64,000 nucleotides of DNA from Bog-473 sp963836605. Its GTDB lineage: Bacteria > Actinomycetota > Acidimicrobiia > Acidimicrobiales > RAAP-2. Both the position numbers and the translations under genes were made by a program. The DNA lies in NCBI GenBank assembly GCA_963836605.1, contig CAWIKB010000009.1, forward strand, positions 1-64,000, given 5' to 3'. Every line of letters starts with the position of its first letter. The first letter of the stretch is position 1. Below are positions 54,039-64,000 of this stretch, piece by piece. Under the pieces are notes generated by a model. The model did no database searches and had not been told where the DNA came from. It saw nothing but the letters and a program-made list of their open reading frames with translations.

Positions 54039-55895
54039 GTGGCCGGAGAGGGCGCCGTTGCCCGGTACGATCGACGGACCGTGCCGCTCCCCGCAACCGC
54101 CAGTGGACCTGCAGCCATTGAGCGGATAAGGAACTTCTCCATCATCAGTCACGTCGACCATGGCAAGTCGACCCTGTCGGACCGCATTCTGGAGATGACC
54201 GGGGCCGTCGACCCCCGCCTGATGCGCGAGCAGTACCTCGACTCCATGGACATCGAGCGCGAGCGGGGCATCACCATCAAGGCCCAGAACGTCCGCGTGC
54301 TCTTCGACCACCATGTCCTGCACCTGATCGACACTCCGGGCCATGTCGACTTCGGCTACGAGGTCAGTCGCTCCCTCGCCGCCTGCGAAGGGGCGGTGCT
54401 GCTGGTCGACGCCTCCCAGGGGATCCAGGCCCAGACCCTGGCCAACTGCTACCTGGCCCTCGAGAACGACCTCGAGATCGTGGCCGTGCTCAACAAGATC
54501 GACCTGCCGGCGGCCGACCCCGAGCGTTGCGCCCTCGAGATCGAGCACGTGCTGGGCCTCCCGGCCGACGAGGTGTTGCGGATCTCCGCCAAGACGGGCG
54601 AGGGGGTCGACACCCTCCTCCGGGCCATCATCGACCGGGTGCCGCCGCCCCAGGGCGACGCCGGGTCCCCGCTGCGGGCACTCATCTTCGACTCCTCCTA
54701 TGACCAGTACCGGGGCGTGGTCAGCTCCATCCGCATCGTCGAGGGCACGCTCGAGGCGGGAGCCCGGCTCCGGTTCATCCAGGCCAATGCCGTCCACGAC
54801 ATGGAGGAGGTGGGCGTGCGCACGCCGGTGGGCGTCCCGGTGGAACGACTCGGCCCAGGCGAGGTGGGCTATCTCATCGCCGGGATCAAGGATGTCGGCG
54901 AGGCGCGCTCGGGGGAGACGGTGACCACGGCCAGCCGCGGGGCGAGCGAGGCCCTGGCCGGCTACAAGGATCCCAAGCCGATGGTCTTCTGCGGCCTCTA
55001 CCCGGTCGACGGGGACGAGCTGCCCGACCTGCGCGACGCCCTCGACAAGCTGAAGCTCAACGACGCCAGCTTCACCTTCGAGCCCGAGTCCTCCCATGCC
55101 CTGGGCATCGGCTTCCGCTGCGGCTTCCTCGGCCTGCTCCACATGGAGATCGTGCGCGAGCGGCTCGAGCGCGAGTTCGACCTCTCCCTCATCGCCACCG
55201 CGCCGAGCGTGGCCTACCGGGCCTTCCTGACCGACGGGTCGGAGATCGACGTGGACAACCCGACCGAGCTGCCCGATGCCAGCCGCATCGACCATATCGA
55301 CGAGCCGATGCTCACCGCCACCATCCTGACCCCCTCGGAGTACACCGGGACCGTGATGGAGCTCTGCCAGGGCAAGCGGGCCGAGATGACCCGCATGGAG
55401 TACCTCTCACCCGAGCGGATCGAGCTGGTGTACACCATCCCCTTGGCCGAGGTCGTGCTGGACTTCTTCGATCAGCTGAAGAGCCGGACCAAGGGCTACG
55501 CCAGCCTGGACTACGAGCCGGACACCTATGCCACGGCCAACCTGGTCCGGGTCGACATCCTCATCAACCACGCCAACTGCGACGCCTTCTCGACCATCGT
55601 GCACCGGTCCTCCGCCGACGGGTACGGCCGGCGCATGGCCGAGAAGCTGCGCGAGCTCATCCCGCGCCAGCTCTTCGACGTGCCCATCCAAGCCGCCATC
55701 GGGGGGCGCATCGTGGCCCGCGAGACGGTCAAGGCCAAGCGCAAGGACGTGCTGGCCAAGTGCTACGGCGGTGACATCACCCGCAAGCGCAAGCTCCTCG
55801 AGAAGCAGAAGGAGGGCAAGAAGCGCATGAAGAACATCGGGCGGGTCGAGGTGCCCCAGGAGGCCTTCATCTCGGCGCTCAAGCTCTCCGACTGA
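54039..55895 (+). CDS. lepA: Elongation factor 4
   Basis: Translational GTPase LepA (EF4), 618 residues from ATG 54039, or 604 from the GTG at 54081. G1 is SHVDHGKST, G2 GITI, G3 DTPGHVDF, G4 NKID, G5 ISAKTG. The C-terminal LepA domain (RTKGYASLDYEPDTY, DAFSTIVHR, VPQEAFISAL) is complete. Conserved core gene; divergent from rpsT and upstream of hrcA-dnaJ. Confidence 0.97.
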   Translation: MAGEGAVARYDRRTVPLPATASGPAAIERIRNFSIISHVDHGKSTLSDRILEMTGAVDPRLMREQYLDSMDIERERGITIKAQNVRVLFDHHVLHLIDTPGHVDFGYEVSRSLAACEGAVLLVDASQGIQAQTLANCYLALENDLEIVAVLNKIDLPAADPERCALEIEHVLGLPADEVLRISAKTGEGVDTLLRAIIDRVPPPQGDAGSPLRALIFDSSYDQYRGVVSSIRIVEGTLEAGARLRFIQANAVHDMEEVGVRTPVGVPVERLGPGEVGYLIAGIKDVGEARSGETVTTASRGASEALAGYKDPKPMVFCGLYPVDGDELPDLRDALDKLKLNDASFTFEPESSHALGIGFRCGFLGLLHMEIVRERLEREFDLSLIATAPSVAYRAFLTDGSEIDVDNPTELPDASRIDHIDEPMLTATILTPSEYTGTVMELCQGKRAEMTRMEYLSPERIELVYTIPLAEVVLDFFDQLKSRTKGYASLDYEPDTYATANLVRVDILINHANCDAFSTIVHRSSADGYGRRMAEKLRELIPRQLFDVPIQAAIGGRIVARETVKAKRKDVLAKCYGGDITRKRKLLEKQKEGKKRMKNIGRVEVPQEAFISALKLSD

Positions 55896-56038
55896 CGCGC
55901 CAGCTCCCGGATTGCATGGGCCGGCCCCAGGCCTCAATGGCCCGGTCGAGTTCGGGCCCGGGGCGCCACCGGGTCCGGTCCGGGGGCGCCACCGGGGTCC
56001 GGGTGCGGGTCGTCCCCGGGGTGGTCGGAAGAGTCGGG

Positions 56039-56065
56039 CTGGCACTCGGTAGACTTGAGTGCCAG
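56039..56065. promoter_or_regulatory. CIRCE-type operator for HrcA
   Basis: CTGGCACTC-N9-GAGTGCCAG, a perfect 9-bp dyad with the 9-base spacer of CIRCE (consensus TTAGCACTC-N9-GAGTGCTAA), with the outer bases changed to C/G. It is 50 bp before hrcA, so it should control hrcA and dnaJ by HrcA. Confidence 0.85.
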
Positions 56066-56114
56066 GCGGCGGCCCCGACGGCCACCGTGACACAAGGATT
56101 GCCGGACCCGAACC

Positions 56115-57221
56115 ATGACCACTGACCACCACCAGGTTGCTCCAGACGCGGCGAACGCCGAGCCCGGACACGTCCTGGCCGATCGGCGGGCCGCCATCCT
56201 CGAAGCGGTGGTCACCGAGTACATCGGCACGGCCGAACCCGTCGGGTCCTCCCATGTGGCCAGTGCGCCGGGGGTGCAGGTGTCGTCGGCCACCGTGCGC
56301 TCCGAGATGGTGGCGCTCGAGCGGGACGGGTACCTGGAGCAGCCCCACACGAGCGCCGGCCGCATCCCGACCGACAAGGGGTACCGCTTCTTCGTGGACC
56401 ATCTGACCGAGCCGGGCGTGCTCGGCCCGACCCAGCACCTCCAGGTCATCAATTTCTTCGACCAGGTGCACGGGGAAATGGAGGAGATGCTCGAGCGGGC
56501 CACGGGGCTGCTGTCCGAGCTCACCTCCTATGCCGCCGTGGTGGTCGGCCCGTCGCACGACACGGCCACCATCCGCTCGGTACAGGTGGTCGGCCTGGGG
56601 CCGCGGCTCGCGCTCCTGGTCGTCGTCCTCTCCGACGGCGCGGTGGAGAAGCGGACGATCGAGCTCGACCAGGAAGTCACCGACGACGTGCTGGCCCAGA
56701 GCGGGGCCCTGCTCGCCCAGCACCTGGTCGGGCGCACCTCGGTGGCCGGCTGGCTGGTGCCGAGCAGCGGGAGCGCCGACGTCGACCGGGTGGTGAACGC
56801 GGCTGCCACGGCCTTCGGGCTCATGGGTGGCGCCATCGAATCCGATCAGGTTTTCGTGGGCGGTCCGGCCCGTCTGGCCGAGTCCTTCGACGCCGTCGAG
56901 ACCGTGCGCTCGGTGCTGGGGATCCTGGAGCAACAGCTGGTGGTGGTGACGCTGCTGCGCGACGTCTTGAGCCGCGGCCTGTCGGTGGCCATCGGCGCCG
57001 AGCACGGCTACGAGCCGCTGGCCTCGTGTGCCGTCGTGGTGGCCCCGGTCTCGGCGGAGGGGCGGGAGCTGGGCGCCGTCGGCCTGCTCGGCCCGACCCG
57101 GATGGACTACCCGCGCGCGCTGGCGGCGGCGCACGTGGTGGGCGAACGCCTGGGGGAACGCCTCGGCGAGACCGGCCGCGCCGCGCCGGACGGATCGGGA
57201 GGACACGATGGCCGGAGTTGA
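56115..57221 (+). CDS. hrcA: Heat-inducible transcription repressor HrcA
   Basis: 368 residues. N-terminal winged helix: RRAAILEAVVTEYIGTAEPVGSSHVA, SSATVRSEMVALERDGYLEQPHTSAGRIPTDKGYRFFVDHL, a signature of HrcA. The C-terminal domain has the family length. It binds the CIRCE dyad 50 bp upstream and autoregulates. Its 3' end overlaps the dnaJ start by 14 bp, so the two are co-translated. Confidence 0.97.
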   Translation: MTTDHHQVAPDAANAEPGHVLADRRAAILEAVVTEYIGTAEPVGSSHVASAPGVQVSSATVRSEMVALERDGYLEQPHTSAGRIPTDKGYRFFVDHLTEPGVLGPTQHLQVINFFDQVHGEMEEMLERATGLLSELTSYAAVVVGPSHDTATIRSVQVVGLGPRLALLVVVLSDGAVEKRTIELDQEVTDDVLAQSGALLAQHLVGRTSVAGWLVPSSGSADVDRVVNAAATAFGLMGGAIESDQVFVGGPARLAESFDAVETVRSVLGILEQQLVVVTLLRDVLSRGLSVAIGAEHGYEPLASCAVVVAPVSAEGRELGAVGLLGPTRMDYPRALAAAHVVGERLGERLGETGRAAPDGSGGHDGRS

Positions 57222-58344
57222 CGGGCTGGGCGATCTCTACGCGCTCCTCGGCGTGAGCCGGGACGCGTCCGACGACGAGATCAAGCGGGCGTACCGGGCG
57301 CGGGCCCGAGAGCTGCATCCCGACACCAACCCGGGGGACGCCGCCGCCGAAGCCAAGTTCAAAGAGGTGTCGGTGGCCTACGAGGTGCTGCGCGATCCCG
57401 AGCAGCGGGCCCGCTACGACCGCTTCGGTCCCGAAGGCGTGTTCGGCGCTGCCGCGGGCCCGGGCGGGTTCGGTTTCGAGGGCGGCATCGGCGACATCTT
57501 CGAGGCGTTCTTCGGGCAGATGGGCGGGACCGGTGGGCGGCGCGGACCGGCGCCCGGGGCCGATGCCGAAGTGCGCCTGGACCTCGCGTTCGCCGAAGCG
57601 GCCTTCGGCGCCCGCAAGGAGATCACCGTCCGCCTCCCCACGACGTGTGGCACCTGCTCGGGCCGCGGCACCGCGCCGGGCACCGATCCCATCACCTGCG
57701 TCGAGTGCGCCGGTGCGGGCGAGCTGCGCCGGGTGCGCCAGTCGTTGCTGGGCCAGGTGGTCACCAGCGTCGCCTGTTCCCGCTGCGGCGGCACGGGGCA
57801 GGTCATCCCCGACCCCTGCGCGGACTGCCGGGGGGACGGTCGCCGGACCGAGGAGCGGACCTTCACCGTCGAGGTGCCGGCCGGGGTGGAGGCCGGATCG
57901 ACCCTCCGGTTGGCCGACCGGGGCGCGGCCGGCCAGCGCGGCGCGCCCAACGGGTCGCTCTTCGTGCACCTGGCCATCGCCCCCGACCCGCGCTTCGAGC
58001 GTAGCGGCGACGACCTGCACGCCACCGTGACCATCGGGCTGGCCCAGGCCGCCCTGGGTACCGAGTGCGAGGTGGAGACCCTGGAGGGGACCCACGTGGT
58101 GACCGTGGGCGCCGGCACCCAGTACGGCCACGTGCACAAGATCAAGGGCGAGGGCGTGCCCCACCTACGCGGGCGGGGCCGGGGTGACCTCTACGTCCAC
58201 GTCGTGATCGAGACGCCGGGCGGCCTGAGCGACGTCCAGGACGAGCTCCTGCGGCAATTCGCGGCGGCCCGGGGCGAGCAGGTGTCCCCGCCGGGCGGCG
58301 GCGGCGAAGGGGTGTTCTCCCGCCTCCGATCCGCCTTTGGCTAG
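57208..58344 (+). CDS. dnaJ: Chaperone protein DnaJ
   Basis: 378 residues from ATG 57208. J domain with HPD (ELHPDTNPGDAAAE), G/F-rich segment, four zinc repeats CGTCSGRG, CVECAGAG, CSRCGGTG, CADCRGDG, and C-terminal domains (RLADRGAAGQRGAPNGSLFV, HVHKIKGEGVPHLRG). It cooperates with DnaK (not in the window). This is the hrcA-linked DnaJ2-type copy of actinobacteria. Overlaps hrcA and rsmE. Confidence 0.96.
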   Translation: MAGVDGLGDLYALLGVSRDASDDEIKRAYRARARELHPDTNPGDAAAEAKFKEVSVAYEVLRDPEQRARYDRFGPEGVFGAAAGPGGFGFEGGIGDIFEAFFGQMGGTGGRRGPAPGADAEVRLDLAFAEAAFGARKEITVRLPTTCGTCSGRGTAPGTDPITCVECAGAGELRRVRQSLLGQVVTSVACSRCGGTGQVIPDPCADCRGDGRRTEERTFTVEVPAGVEAGSTLRLADRGAAGQRGAPNGSLFVHLAIAPDPRFERSGDDLHATVTIGLAQAALGTECEVETLEGTHVVTVGAGTQYGHVHKIKGEGVPHLRGRGRGDLYVHVVIETPGGLSDVQDELLRQFAAARGEQVSPPGGGGEGVFSRLRSAFG

Positions 58345-59122
58345 GGCGCGGCGGGGCGGAGGCGACCACGCGGCGATCGGCGTGCGCGCCGCCGCGGCGG
58401 CCCAGGTGTTCGTGGACGACCCGTCGCGGCCCGCACTCAGCACCGAGGATGCCCACCACCTGTCGCGCGTCCTGCGGCTCCGGGCGGGCGAGGAGGTCAT
58501 CGTCAGCGACGGGGCGGGTCGCTGGGCCCGCACGCGCTGGCGGGGTGGGGAGACCCCCGGCCTCGACGCACTCGACGGTGCCCCGGGCCCCGGGGGGGAT
58601 GGCGCCGTGCAGTTCGAGGAAGCGTCGCTCCCGGCCCTGACGGTTGCGTTCGCGCCCACCAAGGGTGAGCGCCCCGAATGGGTGGTGCAGAAACTGACCG
58701 AGCTCGGACTGGACCGGATCGTGCCCCTCCAGAGTGAGCGGAGCGTGGTGCGCTGGGACTCCGACCGCAACGCGGCCACGCTGGCGCGCCTGCGCCGGGT
58801 GGCTCGGGAGGCGGCGGCCCAATGCCGCCGGGTCCGGCTGCCCGAGGTCACCGACGTGGCGCGCTTCGGTGACCTGGCCACCCTCGGGGCGCCGGGGACC
58901 GTGGTGCTGGCCCAGCTGTCCGGCGACCGGCCCCGCGATGACCAGGTGGTGGTGGCGGTGGGGCCCGAAGGCGGGTGGAGCGCGCCGGAGCTGGGGGCCG
59001 GTCTGCCCACGGTGGGCTTCGGCCTGAGCGTGCTGCGGGCCGAGACGGCCGCCGTCATGGCCGGAGCGCTGATGGTGTCGTTACGGACCGGTACGGTGGC
59101 GCCGGTGGGAGACGTATCCTGA
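58337..59122 (+). CDS. rsmE: 16S rRNA m3U1498 methyltransferase
   Basis: 261 residues, TTG start at 58337 overlapping the dnaJ end. SPOUT fold: HHLSRVLRLRAGEEVIVSDGAG, then FAPTKGERPEWVVQKLTELGLDRIVPLQSERSVVRW, RVAREAAAQCRRVRLPEV, VAVGPEGGWSAPEL, LSVLRAETAAVMA (knot). The order hrcA-dnaJ-rsmE is typical. It overlaps the next gene by TGATG. Confidence 0.93.
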   Translation: MARARRGGGDHAAIGVRAAAAAQVFVDDPSRPALSTEDAHHLSRVLRLRAGEEVIVSDGAGRWARTRWRGGETPGLDALDGAPGPGGDGAVQFEEASLPALTVAFAPTKGERPEWVVQKLTELGLDRIVPLQSERSVVRWDSDRNAATLARLRRVAREAAAQCRRVRLPEVTDVARFGDLATLGAPGTVVLAQLSGDRPRDDQVVVAVGPEGGWSAPELGAGLPTVGFGLSVLRAETAAVMAGALMVSLRTGTVAPVGDVS

Positions 59123-59355
59123 TGGCAGACGGCCCAACCTGGCTCAGCTCCAAGGAGGCCGCCGCCCGTCTGGGTATCACCCTGCGCAGCCTGTACCGGT
59201 TCATTGACGAGGGTGACCTGGCGGCCTATAAGTTCGGACGGGTGATCCGGCTCAAGGACGAAGACGTCACTCGCTACATTGAATCGTGCCGGATCGAGCC
59301 GGGCCAACTGGAGCACCTCTACCCACCACTGAAGGGCGGCGACGCCGACGCATGA
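59122..59355 (+). CDS. Excisionase-type (MerR/BldC-like) DNA-binding protein
   Basis: 77 residues, ATG 59122 overlapping the rsmE stop. WLSSKEAAARLGITLRSLYRFIDEGDLAAYKFGRVIRLKDEDVTRYIESCRIEPG is the AlpA/BldC-like helix-turn-helix of excisionase-family regulators. The small size and coupling to rsmE are also seen in other actinobacteria. Unlike the integrase region, nothing here suggests phage origin. Confidence 0.9.
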   Translation: MADGPTWLSSKEAAARLGITLRSLYRFIDEGDLAAYKFGRVIRLKDEDVTRYIESCRIEPGQLEHLYPPLKGGDADA

Positions 59356-59417
59356 GTGCCGACGCATGAGGGCTGACCTATGAGGGCTCGACGCATGAGG
59401 GCTGACGTATGAGCGGG
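59347..59417. repeat. 14-15 bp repeats each holding an ATGAG
   Basis: Five units of the type GACGCATGAGGGCT fill the gap between the excisionase-like gene (its stop lies in unit 1) and the HIT gene (its ATG lies in unit 5). Five ATG triplets in tandem: the HIT start could have shifted by duplication. Unit lengths of 14-15 bp change the frame. Confidence 0.85.
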
Positions 59418-59816
59418 GACGTCGTGGCCGACGTGGCGGCCGGTGGAGTGGACGGACGTGTGAGTGACTGCCTCTTCTGCGGCATCGTGGCGGGCGAGGT
59501 GCCCGCAGAGATCGTGCACAGCACAGAGAACACCGTGGCCTTCAAGGACATCGCGCCGGTGGCGCCGTTGCACGTGCTCGTGGTGCCGCGCCGCCACATC
59601 GCCGACGCCTCGGTGGTCGGGCCTGCGGACGGAGAGGTGCTGGCCGAGATGATGATGGCGGCTCGAGCGGTGGCCCACGAGGCGGGCGTGGCCGGGCCGG
59701 ACCGGGGCTACCGGCTCGTGTTCAACGTCGGGCCCGACGCCATGAACTCCGTGCCGCACCTGCATCTCCACGTGCTCGGGGGCGAGCCCCTGCACGGACA
59801 CCTGGCCTTCGCGTGA
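59409..59816 (+). CDS. HIT family nucleotide hydrolase
   Basis: 135 residues. CLFCGIVAGEVPAEIVHSTENTVAF, PVAPLHVLVVPRRHIADAS and the triad HLHLHVLGG are HINT/HIT signatures. It hydrolyses nucleotide phosphoramidates or related compounds. Start at ATG 59409; the 3' end overlaps phoH by GTGA. It is the usual gene between rsmE and phoH in Streptomyces-like order. Confidence 0.95.
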   Translation: MSGDVVADVAAGGVDGRVSDCLFCGIVAGEVPAEIVHSTENTVAFKDIAPVAPLHVLVVPRRHIADASVVGPADGEVLAEMMMAARAVAHEAGVAGPDRGYRLVFNVGPDAMNSVPHLHLHVLGGEPLHGHLAFA

Positions 59817-60778
59817 CCACCGCCACCCACGCCGAGTGCCTCGTCCCGGGCAACCACCTCATGGCGGGACTGCTGGGGACGCGCGACGAGCTCCTGCGCC
59901 AGGTGGAGCAGGCCTTCCCCGACGAGAGGATCGCCGTGCAGGGAAACCGGATCTCGGTCGAGGGGCCCGGGGCGGACCAGGTGGTGCGACTCTTCGACGA
60001 GCTCATCCTGCTGCTGCAGGCCGGGCAGAGCCTCGATGGCTCCATTCTGGCCCGGACCATCGACATGGTGCGCGACGACATCCGACCGAGCGAGGTCCTG
60101 CGATCCGAGGTGGTGCGCGGCGCCGGCGGCAAGACGGTGCGTCCCAACACGGCCGGGCAGAAGCGCTACACCGACGCCATCGCGCAGAACATCATCACGT
60201 TCGGGATCGGCCCGGCGGGGACGGGGAAGTCGTATCTCGCCGTGGCCCAGGCCGTCCACGCGCTGCAGTCCCGTCAGGTGGCGCGCATCATTTTGACCAG
60301 GCCGGCCGTGGAGGCGGGGGAGCGGCTGGGATTCCTTCCCGGCGACCTCATGGCCAAGGTCGACCCTTACCTGCGCCCGCTCTACGACGCCCTCTACGAC
60401 CTGCTCGAACCCGAGGGGGCCCAACGGCTGCTGGACCGGGGCACGATCGAGGTGGCCCCACTGGCCTTCATGCGCGGCCGCACGCTCAACAACTCCTTCA
60501 TCATCCTCGACGAGGCGCAGAACACGACGCCTGAGCAGATGAAGATGTTCCTGACCCGCATCGGCTTCGGGTCGCGCTGCGTGGTGACGGGCGACGTGAC
60601 GCAGGTGGACGTGCCGGGGGGGCGCTCGGGCCTGCTCGGGCTGGAGCCCGTGCTCGCCGCGGTCGAGGACATCGCCTTTGTGCACCTGACCCGGCGTGAC
60701 GTCGTCCGGCACAAGATCGTGGCTGACATCGTCGACGCCTACGAGATCGCGGAAGGGCGGGCAGGACCCACCTCGTGA
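59813..60778 (+). CDS. phoH: PhoH-like ATPase
   Basis: 321 residues, GTG start overlapping the HIT stop. PhoH core: FGIGPAGTGKSYLAVAQAVHAL (Walker A), RPAVEAGERLGFLPGD, and FIILDEAQNTTPEQMKMFLTRIGFGSRCVVTGDVTQVD (Walker B plus motif). An RNA-associated ATPase; sits by convention next to ybeY. Stop overlaps ybeY start by GTGA. Confidence 0.96.
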   Translation: MTTATHAECLVPGNHLMAGLLGTRDELLRQVEQAFPDERIAVQGNRISVEGPGADQVVRLFDELILLLQAGQSLDGSILARTIDMVRDDIRPSEVLRSEVVRGAGGKTVRPNTAGQKRYTDAIAQNIITFGIGPAGTGKSYLAVAQAVHALQSRQVARIILTRPAVEAGERLGFLPGDLMAKVDPYLRPLYDALYDLLEPEGAQRLLDRGTIEVAPLAFMRGRTLNNSFIILDEAQNTTPEQMKMFLTRIGFGSRCVVTGDVTQVDVPGGRSGLLGLEPVLAAVEDIAFVHLTRRDVVRHKIVADIVDAYEIAEGRAGPTS

Positions 60779-61283
60779 CCATCGACGTCTTCGCCGCCGA
60801 TGAGCAAGAGGACCACCCGATGGCCGTGGGCCAGTGGAGCAGATTGGCCCGGCGGGTCCTGGCCGCCCGGGGAGTCAAGGGGGAGACCGAGGTCTCGCTG
60901 CTCTTCGTCGACGAGGAGGCGATGGCCGCCCTCAATCAGCAGTTCCTGGGCCAGAGCGGGCCGACCGACGTGCTGTCGTTCCCCATCGAGGACGAGCCCG
61001 GGCCGACCGGTCGTTCGCCTGACCTCGGGGGGAGCGGACCGGGCGGCTCGCCCGAGGAGGGGACATTGACCCTGCTCGGCGACGTGGTGATCTGCCCGGC
61101 GGTGGCCGCCCGCAACGCGGCCGAGCACGAGGTGTCCCTCGACGACGAGGTGGCGTTGCTGGTCGTCCACGGCCTCCTCCACCTCCTGGGCCTCGACCAC
61201 GAGGACGACGCCGAGGCCGAACGCATGGAAGCGCTCGAACAGGTACTGCTCGCCCGCTACTACCGGGCCCAGGTCCCCGAACC

Positions 61284-61287
<4 letters not shown>
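60775..61287 (+). CDS. ybeY: Endoribonuclease YbeY
   Basis: 170 residues. The zinc motif HGLLHLLGLDHEDDAEA (H-x3-H-x5-H) and LFVDEEAMAALNQQFLGQSGPTDVLSFP are diagnostic. It matures 16S rRNA 3' ends and acts in rRNA quality control. GTG start overlapping phoH; stop overlaps the next gene by four bases (TTGA), also common. Confidence 0.96.
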
Positions 61288-62589
<1,302 letters not shown>

Positions 62590-62590
<1 letters not shown>

Positions 62591-63480
62591 TGCGCTCGGG
62601 GTTCGTGGCCGTGGTCGGGCGCCCCAACGTCGGCAAGTCGACGCTGGTCAACGTCATGGTGGGGACCAAGGTGTCGATCACGTCCTCGCGTCCCAACACC
62701 ACCCGCCACCGCATCCTGGGCGTGCTGCACCGACCCGGCGCCCAGGTCGTCTTCGTCGACACGCCCGGGCTCCATCGTCCCCGCAGCACCCTCGGGGCCC
62801 GGCTGAACGAGACGGCCACCAGCGCGCTCAGCGACGTCGACATGATCCTGGTCCTGGTGGACGCCACGGCCCCGGTGGGCCCGGGTGACCGCACCGTGCT
62901 CGAACGTGCCCTGCGCGAGGTGCGGCGCGGCGACGACGACGAGGCGCCGGCCCTGACGGTGGTGGTGAACAAAGTGGATAAAGCCAAGGGGGACCAGGTC
63001 ATAGAGCGACTGGTCTCGGTGAAGGCGGCCGTCGAAGCCATCGTCCCGCTGGACTCGGTGGAGTACTTCCCGGTCTCCGCCCGCAGCGGGCGCGGGGTCG
63101 ACGAACTGACGACGCACATCGTGGACTCCCTGGCCGAGGGACCACCCTTCTTCCCCGACGACGTGGTGACCGACACCCCCGAGGCGCTCTGGGTGGCCGA
63201 GCTGGTGCGCGAGCAGCTGCTGTCCCGGACCCGTGACGAGCTACCCCACTCGATCTCCTGCCGGGTCACCGAGTGGGAGTGGCCCCATATCCGCTGCGAC
63301 ATCATTGTGGAGCGGGACTCCCAGAAGGGCATCGTCATCGGCAAGGGGGGCGAGGTCCTCAAAGCGGTGGGCATCGCCGTGCGCGAGACGCTGGCCGATG
63401 GCGCCTACCTGGAGCTCCACGTCAAGGTCGAGAAGCACTGGCAGGACCGCGACGAGATGCTCAACCGCCTGGGCTACTGA
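62590..63480 (+). CDS. era: GTPase Era
   Basis: 296 residues from ATG 62590, coupled to the CBS protein. GTPase motifs VGRPNVGKSTLVN, NTTRHRI, DTPGLHRP, NKVDKAKGD. The C-terminal KH domain is present (VERDSQKGIVIGKGGEVLKAVGIAVRETL and RLGY end). It binds 16S rRNA and helps assemble the small subunit. Convergent with the helicase gene, whose end overlaps era by about 20 bp. Confidence 0.97.
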
Positions 63481-64000
63481 CCGGCCCGGCGGCTGGCTCC
63501 GGCCCTTTCTGGGCCAGCGCCCGGCGCAGGAACTCGGCCACCTGTCCGCGCTCGACGGTGCGCCGCATCGGTGGGAGCGCCGCCAGGAGGACGTCGCGGT
63601 AGCTGGCGGTGGCCAGGCGCGGATCGAGGACGGCGACCACGCCCCGGTCCTCGGCGGTGCGGATGAGCCGCCCCGACCCCTGGGCCAGCAGGGTGGCCGC
63701 ACGGGGGAGGTCGACCAGGGAGAAGGCACGGCCACCCGCCCGAGCCCGCCGGGCCTGCAGGAGCGGGTCGTCGGGGCGTGGAAAGGGCAGGCGGTCCAGG
63801 GTGACCAGGGACAGGGCGCGACCGGGGATGTCGACCCCCTGCCAGAAGCCCAGGGTGGCGAAGAGGCACGAGGTCTCGTCCTCGGCGAACTCGGCCAGGA
63901 GACGCCCCTTGGGCAGATCGCCCTGGAGCAGGAGGGCGTAGGGCAGGTCGGGGGCCAGCGCGGCGGCCGCCGCCTCCGTGGCCCGGCGACTGGTGAACAG
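63461..64000 (-). CDS. DinG/XPD-type ATP-dependent helicase, C-terminal part (cut by window edge)
   Basis: A frame open from the window end to a TGA at 63461-63463 reads LFTSRRATEAAAAALAP, CLFATLGFWQGVDIPGRALSLVTLDRLPFPRPDDPLLQARR and LLAQGSGRLIRTAEDRGVVAVLDPR, the helicase C-terminal domain of DinG-type enzymes with motif VI (Q-x-x-GR-x-IR). No start is inside the window. It overlaps the era 3' end by 20 bp in convergent orientation. Role: DNA repair or structure resolution. Confidence 0.9.
   Translation of the reverse strand: MFTSRRATEAAAAALAPDLPYALLLQGDLPKGRLLAEFAEDETSCLFATLGFWQGVDIPGRALSLVTLDRLPFPRPDDPLLQARRARAGGRAFSLVDLPRAATLLAQGSGRLIRTAEDRGVVAVLDPRLATASYRDVLLAALPPMRRTVERGQVAEFLRRALAQKGPEPAAGPVSSPGG

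Noticed and set aside
53709..55295. 528-codon open frame on the minus strand opposite lepA
   Set aside because: It is antisense to the fully conserved lepA and rpsT genes; its protein has no recognisable motif and the long frame is a by-product of GC-rich codon use.
59122..59355. Excisionase of a prophage
   Set aside because: Despite the excisionase-type HTH there is no integrase or phage gene nearby, and the gene is coupled to rsmE in core synteny.

Overview
This is a high-GC actinobacterial chromosome segment, most likely from an Acidimicrobiia-like or other deep actinobacterial lineage. The evidence is the core gene order at the right end (lepA, hrcA, dnaJ, rsmE, HIT, phoH, ybeY, CBS-hemolysin, era), a FolP2-type dihydropteroate-synthase paralogue, two luciferase-like (F420/FMN type) oxidoreductases, a mycothiol-dependent maleylpyruvate isomerase-like protein and GTG/TTG starts. 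No rRNA or CRISPR array is visible; one tRNA (Ala, GGC) is.

Layout. 1-10 kb holds an accessory catabolic region: TetR and MarR regulators, a short-chain dehydrogenase, a decayed acyl-CoA dehydrogenase, a crotonase, then a P450, a methyltransferase, an AhpD-like protein, an OsmC protein and a flavin monooxygenase. An IS5-type transposase and a complete IS481/IS3-like element (10388-11572) interrupt it. 11.7-18.1 kb carries a zinc alcohol dehydrogenase, a DinB/MDMPI protein, TetR regulators and an operon of a ferritin-like protein with a luciferase-like oxidoreductase behind a palindromic operator. 18.4-25.9 kb is an envelope/secretion region: an SGNH hydrolase with SH3 and Ig-like domains, a cutinase-like esterase, a NarL-type two-component system, a CHAP-lectin protein with six propeller repeats and a small Cys-rich secreted protein. 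Three of these secreted genes share one upstream motif at similar spacing and orientation, and the cutinase carries a related palindrome.

26-39 kb contains an APH-like kinase, an HD hydrolase, a 1096-residue cyclase/ATPase regulator, a BNR-type secreted protein, a GH85 glycosidase with its partner, and remnants of at least three transposon types. 39.4-43.6 kb is a 4.2 kb integrated element in the tRNA-Ala gene, with 47-bp att repeats, a tyrosine integrase and a phage-tail-collar/Tat/GNAT cargo. 43.8-64 kb is conserved core: leuS, PAC2 and phosphotransferase genes, thioredoxin/FolP2, holA, rpsT, lepA, a CIRCE-controlled hrcA-dnaJ and a tightly overlapping run to era, ending inside a DinG-type helicase.

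Many otherwise good genes carry single-base frameshifts, several at G/C homopolymers. One is in the conserved CBS-hemolysin gene, which points to sequencing error as well as real decay. All functions are inferred from sequence recognition; no database search was run.
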